Assembly (NCBI RefSeq): GCF_900104585.1
Contig: NZ_FNVX01000006.1
Location: 62,001 to 126,000 of the forward strand
DNA length: 64,000 nucleotides
Source of the DNA: Bacteroides ihuae
GTDB lineage: Bacteria > Bacteroidota > Bacteroidia > Bacteroidales > Bacteroidaceae
Direction of reading: 5' to 3'
The position numbers and the translations under genes are program-made. The stretch's first letter is position 1; every line of letters starts with the position of its first letter. The notes under the pieces were generated by a model, which searched no databases, was not told where the DNA came from, and saw only the letters and a list, made by a program, of their open reading frames with translations. Below are positions 44,884 through 52,937 of this stretch, piece after piece.

Positions 44884-45276
44884 CTACTTCTTTAGACAAA
44901 TATCTGTTAGATGTATTTGTGAAAGATAATAACAAGAGAGTTGATTTAGAATTTCTAAACGACGCCCAATAGCTCCATAAGATGCATAGATATCTTCCGT
45001 ATTCTCAACGGTTATTTTAAACCCTTCTCCTGTGATAATGAGTATGTCACAAAGCGAAATTTGGTTAAGAGGCTGAGATAATTCATAAGAGTCTAGTCCT
45101 GAGTCAGTACAATTGTCAGCTCTCAATCTAACGAGTCCTGACTCACAAAATTTCTCCAACAAAACCCGAGTATCCATATCCAAAAGTGGATTCAAAGTGT
45201 TGTTTTCAGCCTCATCAAGGGAATAATTGATATCTTTCAATATCCCTATCGCTTTTATCACTTCTAGACTCAACAT
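44884..45276 (-). CDS. Rrf2-like winged-helix regulator
   Basis: 130 residues. The pattern VIKAIGILKDI, then LLEKFCESGLVRLRAD, YELSQPLNQISLCDILIITGEGF follows the Rrf2 winged helix (helix-turn-helix, wing, then the ISL.DI motif). The Rrf2 cysteine triad is not present in the usual form (scattered Cys only), so an iron-sulfur sensing role is doubtful. It lies between the Trk operon and the 71-residue gene beside the invertible segment, on the same strand as both, and could be read from the invertible promoter. Moderate confidence in the family. Confidence 0.55.
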   Translation of the reverse strand: MLSLEVIKAIGILKDINYSLDEAENNTLNPLLDMDTRVLLEKFCESGLVRLRADNCTDSGLDSYELSQPLNQISLCDILIITGEGFKITVENTEDIYASYGAIGRRLEILNQLSCYYLSQIHLTDICLKK

Positions 45277-45452
45277 ATTGATTTATAGTTTTTAAAACCG
45301 TTAAGTAGTTCTCTGTTGTTTCATGATATTCGCAAGTAGCTATTCGGGCGAACCACTGGTGCTTGAGATGAAAATGAAAGTACTAAATCTATTTTGAAAT
45401 AAATAAGACACTTGCTCCTTTTCCACCGAGTCCGCCCGTTAGCAATGCCTTT

Positions 45453-45668
45453 TCACCATGGCTTAATTTTGTTCACAATCCCTCTTGTCTGTAATTCCTG
45501 TAATATTCGACTGTCTTTCAAACTTCGGGTACGTTTACCATGGGCCAAACTGTACACCCTCCATGGATTTGTTTTAAACTGAAAAGAAAGTTCTATGTAA
45601 ATATCTCTATTTACAGAAAACCAAAACTGTAAAAAACCTTTCTTCATTGCCTTATGATTTCTATACAT
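45453..45668 (-). CDS. Small basic protein downstream of invertible promoter
   Basis: 71 residues, not assigned to a named family. It is basic and contains VNRDIYIELSFQFKTNPW, then RVYSLAHGKRTRSLKDSRILQELQTRGIV, which looks like a helical, possibly DNA- or RNA-binding, segment. No signal peptide or membrane segment. The ATG lies 31 bases from the left inverted repeat, so a promoter inside the invertible segment would read straight into it. A shorter start at the Met in KAMKKGF is possible. Likely the switched gene of the phase-variation unit; function unknown. Confidence 0.5.
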   Translation of the reverse strand: MYRNHKAMKKGFLQFWFSVNRDIYIELSFQFKTNPWRVYSLAHGKRTRSLKDSRILQELQTRGIVNKIKPW

Positions 45669-45699
45669 AATTCAAAAATATCAATTAGGAGTATTTTCT

Positions 45700-45730
45700 C
45701 CGTTACTTTGTAGGTAACGGAAACACAACC
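45700..45730 (+). repeat. Left inverted repeat of invertible segment
   Basis: 31 bases, exact reverse complement of 45993-46023. Contains GTTAC-N7-GTAAC (45702-45718), the site shape I recall for Bacteroides Tsr-type tyrosine invertases. Confidence 0.9.
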
Positions 45731-45992
45731 GAATGCAAATATGAACATATAATATGAATTAAGCAAGACTATTTTCATGTTTTTTATAGAAAAAACAAAA
45801 AGCTATCCTGTTAATAAGGGTAAGGCCATTCTTAACTAGTCTCTATTAAACTCCTATCTTCGCTATGGTCACAAGAAATCTTCTCCATGTTTAAATATAT
45901 AAATATGGAGAAAAGAGTTGTTGCCTTTCTATGTGCAGAAAATGCCTTTTCATGTGAAATTTTATCTCAAAACGCCTTTAAAGATATAATCT
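45731..45992. other. Probable invertible DNA segment (phase-variable promoter)
   Basis: 262 bases bounded by perfect 31-bp inverted repeats, with a tyrosine recombinase gene starting its 3' end 22 bases beyond the right repeat. It contains a leftward promoter candidate (45767-45736). A 40-codon plus-strand frame (ATG 45905, stop 46027) runs out through the right repeat. In the given orientation the promoter faces the 71-residue gene; inversion would point it at the end of the recombinase gene instead. Confidence 0.85.
45736..45767 (-). promoter_or_regulatory. Promoter inside invertible segment, reading left
   Basis: On the minus strand: -33 box CTTG (45767-45764), 20-base spacer, -7 box CATATTTG (45743-45736). 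Each box is one base off the Bacteroidetes consensus TTTG and TAnnTTTG, and the spacer is right. Transcription would begin about at the left repeat and reach the ATG at 45668 after about 60 bases. Confidence 0.5.
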
Positions 45993-46023
45993 GGTTGTGT
46001 TTCCGTTACCTACAAAGTAACGG
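45993..46023 (-). repeat. Right inverted repeat of invertible segment
   Basis: Exact reverse complement of 45700-45730, with the same GTTAC-N7-GTAAC core. Confidence 0.9.
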
Positions 46024-46045
46024 CTAATTATTAATGAGATACAAT

Positions 46046-46972
46046 TCAACAATATCCTTGAATAGATAAGATAATCTTCTCATTCGCCTCTTTTATTCTA
46101 TTTTGACTAAAAGGCTTCAAATAAGTTTCTGTAACTGCTATCGAAGAATGTCCCATTGCTTCGGAAATAACGTCTGGATGTATATTGCAATAATAAGCTA
46201 ATGTAGCCCAAGTATGTCTTGCCGTATACGAACTTAAGTTACAACCAAGCTGAAGTTCTTGAGATAGCAGTGACAGCTGATGGTTGAAATTTCGCAGAGC
46301 TAATTGATACACCTGATAAGCTTGCTCCGAATTTTCTTCTCCTTTGAGAAATGAAAACAAATAAGGAGAATTCGTATTTTTGTCCATATATTCGCTCATT
46401 ATGAGCATGGCTTCTTGTGGAATTATAACCGTTAATAGTCTCCCTGTTTTTCTACGCCTATAGGTAAGAACATTTCCATTTAAATCCTTCTTCTGCAAAT
46501 ACACAAGATCTACAAAGGGCAATCCCCTAAGCATAAACATCAAAACAAATAATCCCTGAGAGCGCCTTAACGCCTCAGGCATCTTTTGCGTCTTTAAAGT
46601 TTGAAATACAAAAGACATATCTTTCACATCCAAAGCTCTTTTCTTATCCGCCCGAGTGCCTGTATACACATGTTTAAACAAACGGGGAACATAAGGAGCC
46701 AAAGACCTATCCACTGCCCGGTTATAAGTTGCCCGTATAGTCCGCAGATATGTGGAAATAGTATTCCAACTGTGTTGCCGTTTCCTCATATAATCCTCAA
46801 AGCATTTCAGCAGATCCGGCGTATTTTTTTTAAAGTCAAAAGATTTCTTTTGCAGAAACCTCAAAAAAATGCTCAAACTACTCTTATAGACATGAGCAGT
46901 ACCGTGATAATTACCTGCCTCAAGCTCATCAATAACTGAATACATAAAACTAATAAAATCATTCTTCTTCAT
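46046..46972 (-). CDS. Tyrosine recombinase (probable DNA invertase)
   Basis: Site-specific recombinase. 308 residues: N-terminal SAM-like core-binding domain (about 1-100, with YKSSLSIFLRFLQKK), then catalytic domain. Catalytic residues: Arg149 (MLRGLPFVDLVYL), Lys175 (RRRKTG), Arg252 in YTARHTWAT (in place of the HxLR box, as is usual for Bacteroides phage-type integrases), His275 in GHSS and nucleophile Tyr284 in TETYLKPF. Length and arrangement match Bacteroides Tsr/Mpi-like invertases. Its stop is 22 bases from the inverted repeat, so the flanking segment is the obvious substrate. No mobilisation genes or direct att repeats nearby. Confidence 0.9.
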   Translation of the reverse strand: MKKNDFISFMYSVIDELEAGNYHGTAHVYKSSLSIFLRFLQKKSFDFKKNTPDLLKCFEDYMRKRQHSWNTISTYLRTIRATYNRAVDRSLAPYVPRLFKHVYTGTRADKKRALDVKDMSFVFQTLKTQKMPEALRRSQGLFVLMFMLRGLPFVDLVYLQKKDLNGNVLTYRRRKTGRLLTVIIPQEAMLIMSEYMDKNTNSPYLFSFLKGEENSEQAYQVYQLALRNFNHQLSLLSQELQLGCNLSSYTARHTWATLAYYCNIHPDVISEAMGHSSIAVTETYLKPFSQNRIKEANEKIILSIQGYC

Positions 46973-47375
46973 TGGCTACTTACATTTACTAAAAAATATA
47001 TTAAATTTAGCAAGACGTTATCAATAAGCAATATTCATGAATATTATCCTCTCTAAATATTGAGGATCAATCATAGAGACATCTTTCATTCATCATTTTA
47101 CCAGCCAACTGATAAACGTTGGCAAGTTATAGCAAAAATGATAGAGCCACAAATCCGCAGGCAAAAACATTTTTTTGCTTACGGACCATCGTTCACTTCA
47201 ATGCGATTGTAGAGCATAAAAAACCTATTTATCAATAAAATGAGAGAAACTTCTAAATAAAGGAACTGATGCACATTTGAAAACGAGACTCTTAAAGAGA
47301 GGTTTTTGAGCATTTTAATATCAATAATAAAAATAATGGCTACATTTGAGTTCAAAAACATTAAATTATAGTATT
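46973..47375. other. Intergenic region between recombinase and trpB
   Basis: 403 bases, no credible gene. It holds two small inverted repeats: ATCCTC/GAGGAT at about 47046-47067 and GCCAAC/GTTGGC at 47104-47123, neither followed by T-runs. It also has the trpB -7 element at 47341. Confidence 0.5.
47341..47348 (+). promoter_or_regulatory. Candidate -7 element of trpB
   Basis: TACATTTG, an exact TAnnTTTG, 27 bases before the chosen ATG at 47376. Because of its position the in-frame ATG-like start at 47346 inside the box is unlikely to be used. Confidence 0.45.
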
Positions 47376-48743
47376 ATGAGCAATAAAACAAAAAGATTCA
47401 TGCTGCCTGAGGAGGAGATTCCACGTTATTGGTATAACATTCAAGCCGATATGGTTAATAAGCCTATGCCTCCGTTGCATCCGGGAACAAAGCAACCTCT
47501 TAAGGCAGAAGATCTTTATCCAATCTTTGCCGAAGAACTATGCAAGCAGGAATTAAACATGACTGATCAGTGGATTGAAATTCCGGAAGAGGTGCGCGAG
47601 ATGTATAAGTACTATCGCAGTACTCCACTCGTAAGAGCTTACGGATTAGAGAAGGCATTAGGTACTCCTGCACACATATATTTTAAGAATGAGAGTGTTA
47701 GTCCAATAGGTTCTCATAAGTTGAACTCAGCGCTGGCGCAGGCTTACTACTGCAAGAAAGAGGGGGTAACAAACGTTACCACTGAAACAGGTGCAGGACA
47801 ATGGGGAGCTGCATTGGCTTACGCTGCTAAGGTTTTCGGGCTGGAGGCTGCAGTCTATCAAGTAAAGATCAGCTATGAGCAAAAACCTTATCGTCGGAGT
47901 GTCATGCAGACTTTTGGCGCTCAGGTAACCGCTTCACCATCCATGTCGACCCGTGCGGGAAAAAACATTCTGACTGCTCACCCTAACTATCAGGGTTCTT
48001 TGGGTACTGCTATTTCTGAAGCTATCGAACTGGCCCAGAGTACGCCAAACTGCAAGTATACTCTTGGCTCTGTACTGAGCCACGTCACTTTGCACCAAAC
48101 GATTATTGGACTGGAAGCAGAAAAACAAATGGAGATGACGGGAGAATATCCGGATATGATCATCGGTTGCTTTGGCGGCGGATCAAACTTTGGAGGTATT
48201 TCATTCCCCTTCATGCGCCATACCATATTAGAAGGAAAGAAGACACGATATATTGCCGCCGAACCAGCCTCTTGTCCTAAACTCACGCGAGGTAAGTTTC
48301 AATATGATTTCGGTGACGAAGCCGGATACACTCCATTGCTACCCATGTTCACATTGGGACACAACTTCTCCCCTGCCAATATTCATGCAGGTGGCTTGCG
48401 CTATCATGGTGCAGGAGTTATTGTTTCTCAACTCTTAAAAGACGGGCTGATGGAAGCAGTCGACATTCAACAATTGGAATCATTCGAAGCCGGATGCCTC
48501 TTTGCTCAGGTCGAAGGTATTATTCCCGCTCCGGAATCGTGTCATGCCATCGCTGCCACCATTAACGAAGCCAATAAATGCAAAGAAACGGGTGAGGAGA
48601 AGGTGATTCTCTTTAATTTATCTGGTCATGGGCTGATCGACATGCCATCTTATGACCAATATCTGTCAGGTAATCTGGTAAACTATTCGCTGACAGATGC
48701 CGATATAGAAAAGAACATCAGTGAAATAGGTAATTTGGCCTAA
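47376..48743 (+). CDS. trpB: TrpB2-type tryptophan synthase beta chain
   Basis: Pyridoxal-phosphate enzyme condensing indole and serine to tryptophan. 455 residues from the ATG at 47376 (MSNKTKRFMLPEEEIPRYWYN). PLP-binding lysine in GSHKLNSALAQAYY (about residue 115) and the phosphate loop CFGGGSNFGG (about 255-264). The long N-terminus and PIGSHKLN motif mark the TrpB2 subfamily, which often lacks a TrpA partner; no trpA or other trp gene is next to it here. Stands alone, with a terminator just downstream. Confidence 0.93.
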   Translation: MSNKTKRFMLPEEEIPRYWYNIQADMVNKPMPPLHPGTKQPLKAEDLYPIFAEELCKQELNMTDQWIEIPEEVREMYKYYRSTPLVRAYGLEKALGTPAHIYFKNESVSPIGSHKLNSALAQAYYCKKEGVTNVTTETGAGQWGAALAYAAKVFGLEAAVYQVKISYEQKPYRRSVMQTFGAQVTASPSMSTRAGKNILTAHPNYQGSLGTAISEAIELAQSTPNCKYTLGSVLSHVTLHQTIIGLEAEKQMEMTGEYPDMIIGCFGGGSNFGGISFPFMRHTILEGKKTRYIAAEPASCPKLTRGKFQYDFGDEAGYTPLLPMFTLGHNFSPANIHAGGLRYHGAGVIVSQLLKDGLMEAVDIQQLESFEAGCLFAQVEGIIPAPESCHAIAATINEANKCKETGEEKVILFNLSGHGLIDMPSYDQYLSGNLVNYSLTDADIEKNISEIGNLA

Positions 48744-48770
48744 GAAACTACACGCTTACACAAAAACAAG

Positions 48771-48840
48771 AATCCCATCCGGACACTTTTCTTCTTAATG
48801 ATTGGTTTCCGGGTGGGATTATTTTATATCCGTAATTAGG
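48771..48840 (+). terminator. Intrinsic terminator after trpB
   Basis: 13-bp stem AATCCCATCCGGA (48771-48783) pairing with 48818-48830, one G-T wobble, followed by ATTTTATAT. Confidence 0.75.
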
Positions 48841-48861
48841 ATAGGGCTTTCTTTATTTCAA

Positions 48862-49410
48862 TTATTTAAGCAGCCACATCGGTTTAGATTTAAGTATCTC
48901 CTGATGCACCGGACAGGAAGAGTCGTGTGCTCCATCTAGATAACCAATGCTCATTAAAAACTCGCCGACAATTTCTCCTCCGGTGAATTTGAATGTCTTC
49001 TTGAAGAGTTTCACCCATTCCTCCTTTGTCTTCGGGTGGTTTTGCTCGAGCCATTTTTCAAAGGAGCCATATTCTTTTTGCAAGCCCACTATAGTCTTGG
49101 CATTTTCAATGGCTGCATTTATTTTCAATCGGTTTCGAATAATACCGGGATCATTGAGTAAACGTTCTCTCTCTATTTCCGTATATGCCGCAATTCTTTG
49201 AATATCAAAATTATCATAAGCACTTCTGAAGGAGATCTCTTTTTTCAATATTGTTTCCCAACTTAAACCTGCTTGATTGATCTCGAGGATTAACCTACCG
49301 AACAATTCATTATCATCATGTATCGGAAAGCCGTAATGATTATTGTGGTAGTTCTGATGTAAGGAGCGACTAGGCTCGGACATGGTTGGTATGTAGCTAC
49401 AGTATGACAT
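48862..49410 (-). CDS. tag: DNA-3-methyladenine glycosylase I (Tag)
   Basis: Base-excision repair enzyme for 3-methyladenine. 182 residues. Shows the Tag core: FGRLILEINQAGLSWETILKK (catalytic-site Glu in LEINQAG), then RNRLKINAAIENAK and FKFTGGEIVGEFLMSIGY. The zinc-snap residues are all there: Cys4, His in YHNNHYG, and His/Cys in AHDSSCPVH. The normally conserved NEWG of the YHDNEWG motif reads NHYG here, and the C-terminal tail is short. Single gene, convergent with trpB. Confidence 0.88.
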   Translation of the reverse strand: MSYCSYIPTMSEPSRSLHQNYHNNHYGFPIHDDNELFGRLILEINQAGLSWETILKKEISFRSAYDNFDIQRIAAYTEIERERLLNDPGIIRNRLKINAAIENAKTIVGLQKEYGSFEKWLEQNHPKTKEEWVKLFKKTFKFTGGEIVGEFLMSIGYLDGAHDSSCPVHQEILKSKPMWLLK

Positions 49411-49859
49411 AATTATGATCTATTTAGTTCTCTTGCAAAATTAGCTTTTTATTTCCTAGTACAAACAACCTTACATGAAGCTTATTCTTGTCAAGAGATG
49501 AATTATGGTTAATTAACCGAGTAAGCAGGCTCCGAAAAGAAAAGGAGCTTTGAGGATAACAAAAAGAGAAAAAGTATTTTCCTTTAGGCATTTCTCCGAA
49601 AACAAATAAGCATTTGAGTGAAGAGAAACCGTCTTATGGAGTGAAAGAACCGTGCAGTTGACCCAACTAAACCGTTCTTTCAACTGTTTTCCACCTTGCA
49701 ATGAGGTCGTTTGAAGCATATGCCCAAGAAAAAAGGGAGAAGTAGCAACTTCTCCCTTTTAGTGTATTATAATTTGAATATACTTTATGATTACGCTTAC
49801 AAATATACTACATTACAAAACAAAAGTCAAGCGTTTAAGCAATAAAATTCTTGTTTAAG
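49411..49859. other. Intergenic region without recognised gene
   Basis: 449 bases. Contains the terminator at 49731-49760. A 68-codon minus-strand frame (49513-49719) shows no family feature. Nothing else noted. Confidence 0.5.
49731..49760. terminator. Bidirectional intrinsic terminator
   Basis: Perfect 13-bp stem AAAAGGGAGAAGT with its complement at 49748-49760, loop AGCA, A/T-tracts on both sides. It lies about 100 bases after the 3' end of the sigma/FecR operon. Confidence 0.8.
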
Positions 49860-51446
49860 CTATTCTTCATTCGCATCCTCATCCGGCACCGGTGCTGTAG
49901 TTACTTCTCCGAGATTATTTATAATCAAATCCTTTAACTCGTCTTCGGGAACAATCACATTGAAGTGTTCCCAAAAGTTAGCGTCATACTCATACTTCGT
50001 CTCCGAAAAAACATTTCGGGTAGATAGACGTTCACTGCGAGAAAAGCCTCTTACATTTTCTAAATCAGTCTTGCAAGTAACCATCTCGAACCAAAGATTT
50101 AACGAAGTACTAAAGAAGCGATGTTTCCGTTTCACTTTAAATTCAAGATCACCTCGAACATGATTAACGTAGTAAACACCATCGGCTGAGGGTTTATAAG
50201 AGACCGTATATGCTGCACGCTTAAGCGTTAGCTTGTAGTCGTGACTCTTCTTCTCTACAAATATGTCCGTCGCCTTTTCCGCATAAATGGGGTTTATCTC
50301 AAAGTGAGCTTCTAACAAAGCATAATTCTCTGTATCAATATACAATTGCCCCTTATATAAAGGTTCTGTTATATCCTTGTTTTGCTCGAAAGAAATTATA
50401 TATATTCGCCTTTTATCTATCTCGCTAATATCAGTATATCGATAGACAAAAGTCGATTCGCCAGTTTTAGGTGTCAGGAAATCAGGCATTTCCTTAATTA
50501 TGTCTAATGTTAAACTAGACTTAACGCCCGACTTCATCTTCGTAAAAATAGTGTCGCTCTCTTGCTTCTTAAACACGCGCCGCATCTTGATCAGTTTTAC
50601 CTGGTCCATTGTAGAGATCTTCCTATAAGCGTTTTTATAAACCTTCAGTACAGCCTCGGTCAGGTCTATGTTCTTTTTCTTATGTTCTATTACTTCCCGA
50701 TAGAAAGTGGTCAGATAAACCGGAACAGAGGAATAATTTCGTTCACGCTCGTCTTGCATCTTCTGCAACACGTGCAAAGGATTAACAGCCCGAACAACGA
50801 CTTCTTGCAAAGATATGACCTTGGGCTCTAACAAGATTTCTGTATATCTGTCAACCAAGGCAGAAGCCTTCACCTCTTCATTTAGATAACCAACATGAGA
50901 CAACTTTATGGAAGAGTGGCTTAAAGAATCGGGAATCACCAACTTAAACTCGCCATCTTGGTTGGTTATTGAACCAATAGACCCATTACTCATACTAACA
51001 GAGACGTAAGGAATCACTTCTTTTGATAAGGCATCGTACACCCTACCCTTGAGAGTAAGGAATTTATCGTGTGGCTTTTCCTTATAGTGAATCACCTCCT
51101 TCTGTTCTGCCACCGGCAAACTCAGTAAGATATGACTTCCCAGTAAACTGATTTTGAGGGCATTATTTCCCGTTATCGCATAAATGGCATTCTGTATGGT
51201 GTACTCTCCCTTATGTATCTTTACTACCTCGTCATTGTTGATAATCTGGCTATCATACACAAAGAAGTAACCTGACTGTTCGGACACATGTCTCAGCAGT
51301 TGATACTTTGTTCCCTTATTCTGGGTAATTCTTATTTTACGGTCCAGCACTCCTCCCCCATCATCGGCTTGTAAAGGTGCCACCAACAGTAAAAGGCACC
51401 ACAAGACGACGAAACGACAGAATATATAGCCAACCGCCTGTTTCAT
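49860..51446 (-). CDS. STN plus carboxypeptidase-regulatory-domain protein (DUF5686-like layout)
   Basis: Envelope protein of unknown role. 528 residues, signal peptide 1-27 (APLQA), STN secretin/TonB-type domain (about 35-112: GTKYQLLRHVSEQSGYFFVYDSQII in positions 45-69), CarboxypepD_reg-like domain (about 128-210, with LKGRVYDALSKEVIPYVSVSM and SLQEVVVRA), then a long beta-rich region. The region from about 225 to 510 is a paralogue of the 417-residue protein upstream: LTTFYREVIEHKKKNIDLTEAVLKVYKNAY against LTGFYRETIKKKRSYINISEAIINIYKTPY. No TonB barrel. Last gene of the sigma/FecR operon, 5 bases after FecR. Confidence 0.8.
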   Translation of the reverse strand: MKQAVGYIFCRFVVLWCLLLLVAPLQADDGGGVLDRKIRITQNKGTKYQLLRHVSEQSGYFFVYDSQIINNDEVVKIHKGEYTIQNAIYAITGNNALKISLLGSHILLSLPVAEQKEVIHYKEKPHDKFLTLKGRVYDALSKEVIPYVSVSMSNGSIGSITNQDGEFKLVIPDSLSHSSIKLSHVGYLNEEVKASALVDRYTEILLEPKVISLQEVVVRAVNPLHVLQKMQDERERNYSSVPVYLTTFYREVIEHKKKNIDLTEAVLKVYKNAYRKISTMDQVKLIKMRRVFKKQESDTIFTKMKSGVKSSLTLDIIKEMPDFLTPKTGESTFVYRYTDISEIDKRRIYIISFEQNKDITEPLYKGQLYIDTENYALLEAHFEINPIYAEKATDIFVEKKSHDYKLTLKRAAYTVSYKPSADGVYYVNHVRGDLEFKVKRKHRFFSTSLNLWFEMVTCKTDLENVRGFSRSERLSTRNVFSETKYEYDANFWEHFNVIVPEDELKDLIINNLGEVTTAPVPDEDANEE

Positions 51447-51451
51447 TTTTG

Positions 51452-52312
51452 TTATTTTGGCTGAGTGATATAAATAATATTTTGTTGCTGAGATAGTCGT
51501 AGGTTCAAAGCCATGCTAATAAGCTCGGCCATAGTATAAGGAGAGTCGTTAGAGAAGGTTACTGTCAATAGTCTGTCTCCCAATTCGGGGGCCACCTTGA
51601 GCTGAACCGAATCTGTCGTTTCATTTATTATCCGTATAACATTGGATAATGTTTGATCCTTGAAATGAATATATTTAAGATACCTATTAAATTGATCGAA
51701 ATCACGAGTCTGCATAGTTTGTAGCTTGTCGGACTGCAGCATGACCGTCTCTCCTGCTCTAACGTGAGTACTCTCCCCATTCTTTTTAGAGGTAACCTCT
51801 ACCACTCCACTACGCACGGAGAGAGAGAAGGAAGCCTCATCTTTGCTTTTTACATTAAACCGTGTACCTATCACCTTGATGATGGCCGTCTTTGTTTCAA
51901 TAATAAAAGGGCGTTTCGGATTGCCGCTCACTTCAAAGAAAGCATCACCTTTCAAAAACACTTCCCTCTTATCTTCCGCAAAATGATTCGGATATTCTAG
52001 TAACGTTTGCTCACTTAAATAAACAGTTGAACCATCCTCGAACGTAGTGACCAATGTTGGTTTCCCCTTTTCATTGTTCAGCACCAACGTGTCGGCTTTC
52101 AGCGAATTGGTATTATACATTACATACACCGAAACTGCACAAATAAGTAAAACTGCAACGCTTGCCGCCCACTTCCATACTACAGGCGTAAGAATCGTCC
52201 ATTGCCTCGTCGTATTATGGCTTTGTTCCAACAGTCCATCTTCTTCCAGACGCTTATATAAGCTATCCCAAGCCCGACTGGTTACTTTCTCTTTTTCTTC
52301 TCTTAAAGTCAT
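51452..52312 (-). CDS. FecR-family anti-sigma factor
   Basis: Membrane-spanning regulator that restrains or activates its ECF sigma partner in response to an outer-membrane signal. 286 residues: cytoplasmic N-terminal part (1-48), one transmembrane helix (about 50-68, WKWAASVAVLLICAVSVYV), periplasmic FecR domain (about 85-190, with FEDGSTVYLSEQTLLEYP, KREVFLKGDAFFEV, FIIETKTAIIKVIGTRFNVKS) and a C-terminal DUF4974-like domain (IRIINETTDSVQLKV). Its start overlaps the sigma stop by 4 bases, so the two are translationally coupled. Confidence 0.92.
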   Translation of the reverse strand: MTLREEKEKVTSRAWDSLYKRLEEDGLLEQSHNTTRQWTILTPVVWKWAASVAVLLICAVSVYVMYNTNSLKADTLVLNNEKGKPTLVTTFEDGSTVYLSEQTLLEYPNHFAEDKREVFLKGDAFFEVSGNPKRPFIIETKTAIIKVIGTRFNVKSKDEASFSLSVRSGVVEVTSKKNGESTHVRAGETVMLQSDKLQTMQTRDFDQFNRYLKYIHFKDQTLSNVIRIINETTDSVQLKVAPELGDRLLTVTFSNDSPYTMAELISMALNLRLSQQQNIIYITQPK

Positions 52313-52866
52313 AATATATAAGTATATCTTTCTATTTCCTCACGCAATGCCTGATAGGTTTTCGTCATCTCAGCCTCGATTGTCTTAACAGACAAAGACA
52401 ACTTTTCTGCTATCTCTTTATATTTCAGTCCCTCCAAACGATGCATTCTGAATATCTGCCGACGTCTGTCCGGCAGCTTTCTTAACGTCCGGTTAATGAC
52501 TTCTTCCAATTCTTTATTCTCCAGTTGCTCCTCCGGAGAAGGTTCTGTTATTACTTCATTCTCAGCTAGAACAGATTGTCGATAGCGCTCACGCACACTA
52601 AAATGCTCGCAGTATTGAAGTGATTGATTGCGAACGGCACCATATAAGTAAGACTTCACAGAGCGCAATATTTGCAAGCTACAACGTTCTTTCCACACAG
52701 TATAAAACAAGTCCTGAACAATCTCTTCCGCCGCATCTTTCCTACCGGTTATGCCGAACGCATATAGGCAAAGGGGAGAGTAATAGAGCCTAAAGACATC
52801 TTCAAATGTCTTTATATCTCCTTCCTTTATCTTTTTCAATACGAATAAATCGTCCAGCATAACCAA
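52309..52866 (-). CDS. ECF-family RNA polymerase sigma factor
   Basis: 185 residues. Region 2 (about 20-85: FEDVFRLYYSPLCLYAFGITGRKDAAEEIVQDLFYTVWKE in positions 21-60) and region 4 (about 120-175: EVINRTLRKLPDRRRQIFRMHRLEGLKYKEIAEKLSLSVKTIE in parts) are both complete. The GTG or ATG ambiguity at the start (MVML) is minor. Works with the FecR protein encoded by the overlapping next gene. Upstream by about 70 bases is the 417-residue protein on the same strand. Confidence 0.93.
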   Translation of the reverse strand: MVMLDDLFVLKKIKEGDIKTFEDVFRLYYSPLCLYAFGITGRKDAAEEIVQDLFYTVWKERCSLQILRSVKSYLYGAVRNQSLQYCEHFSVRERYRQSVLAENEVITEPSPEEQLENKELEEVINRTLRKLPDRRRQIFRMHRLEGLKYKEIAEKLSLSVKTIEAEMTKTYQALREEIERYTYIL

Positions 52867-52937
52867 ATCAGAATTGAGTTGAATCCTTCAAATATATAAA
52901 AACTTCTTTAATAAACAGTATGACAAATATGAATTCT

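Noticed and set aside
45905..46027. A 40-codon gene inside the invertible segment (MEKRVVAFLC start)
   Set aside because: Runs through the inverted repeat, no family feature; in the inverted state it would end after a few other codons. Kept only as a remark.
46046..46972. Integrase of an integrative conjugative element or prophage
   Set aside because: No mobilisation, replication or phage genes nearby and no direct att repeats. Instead perfect inverted repeats of the invertase type are adjacent.
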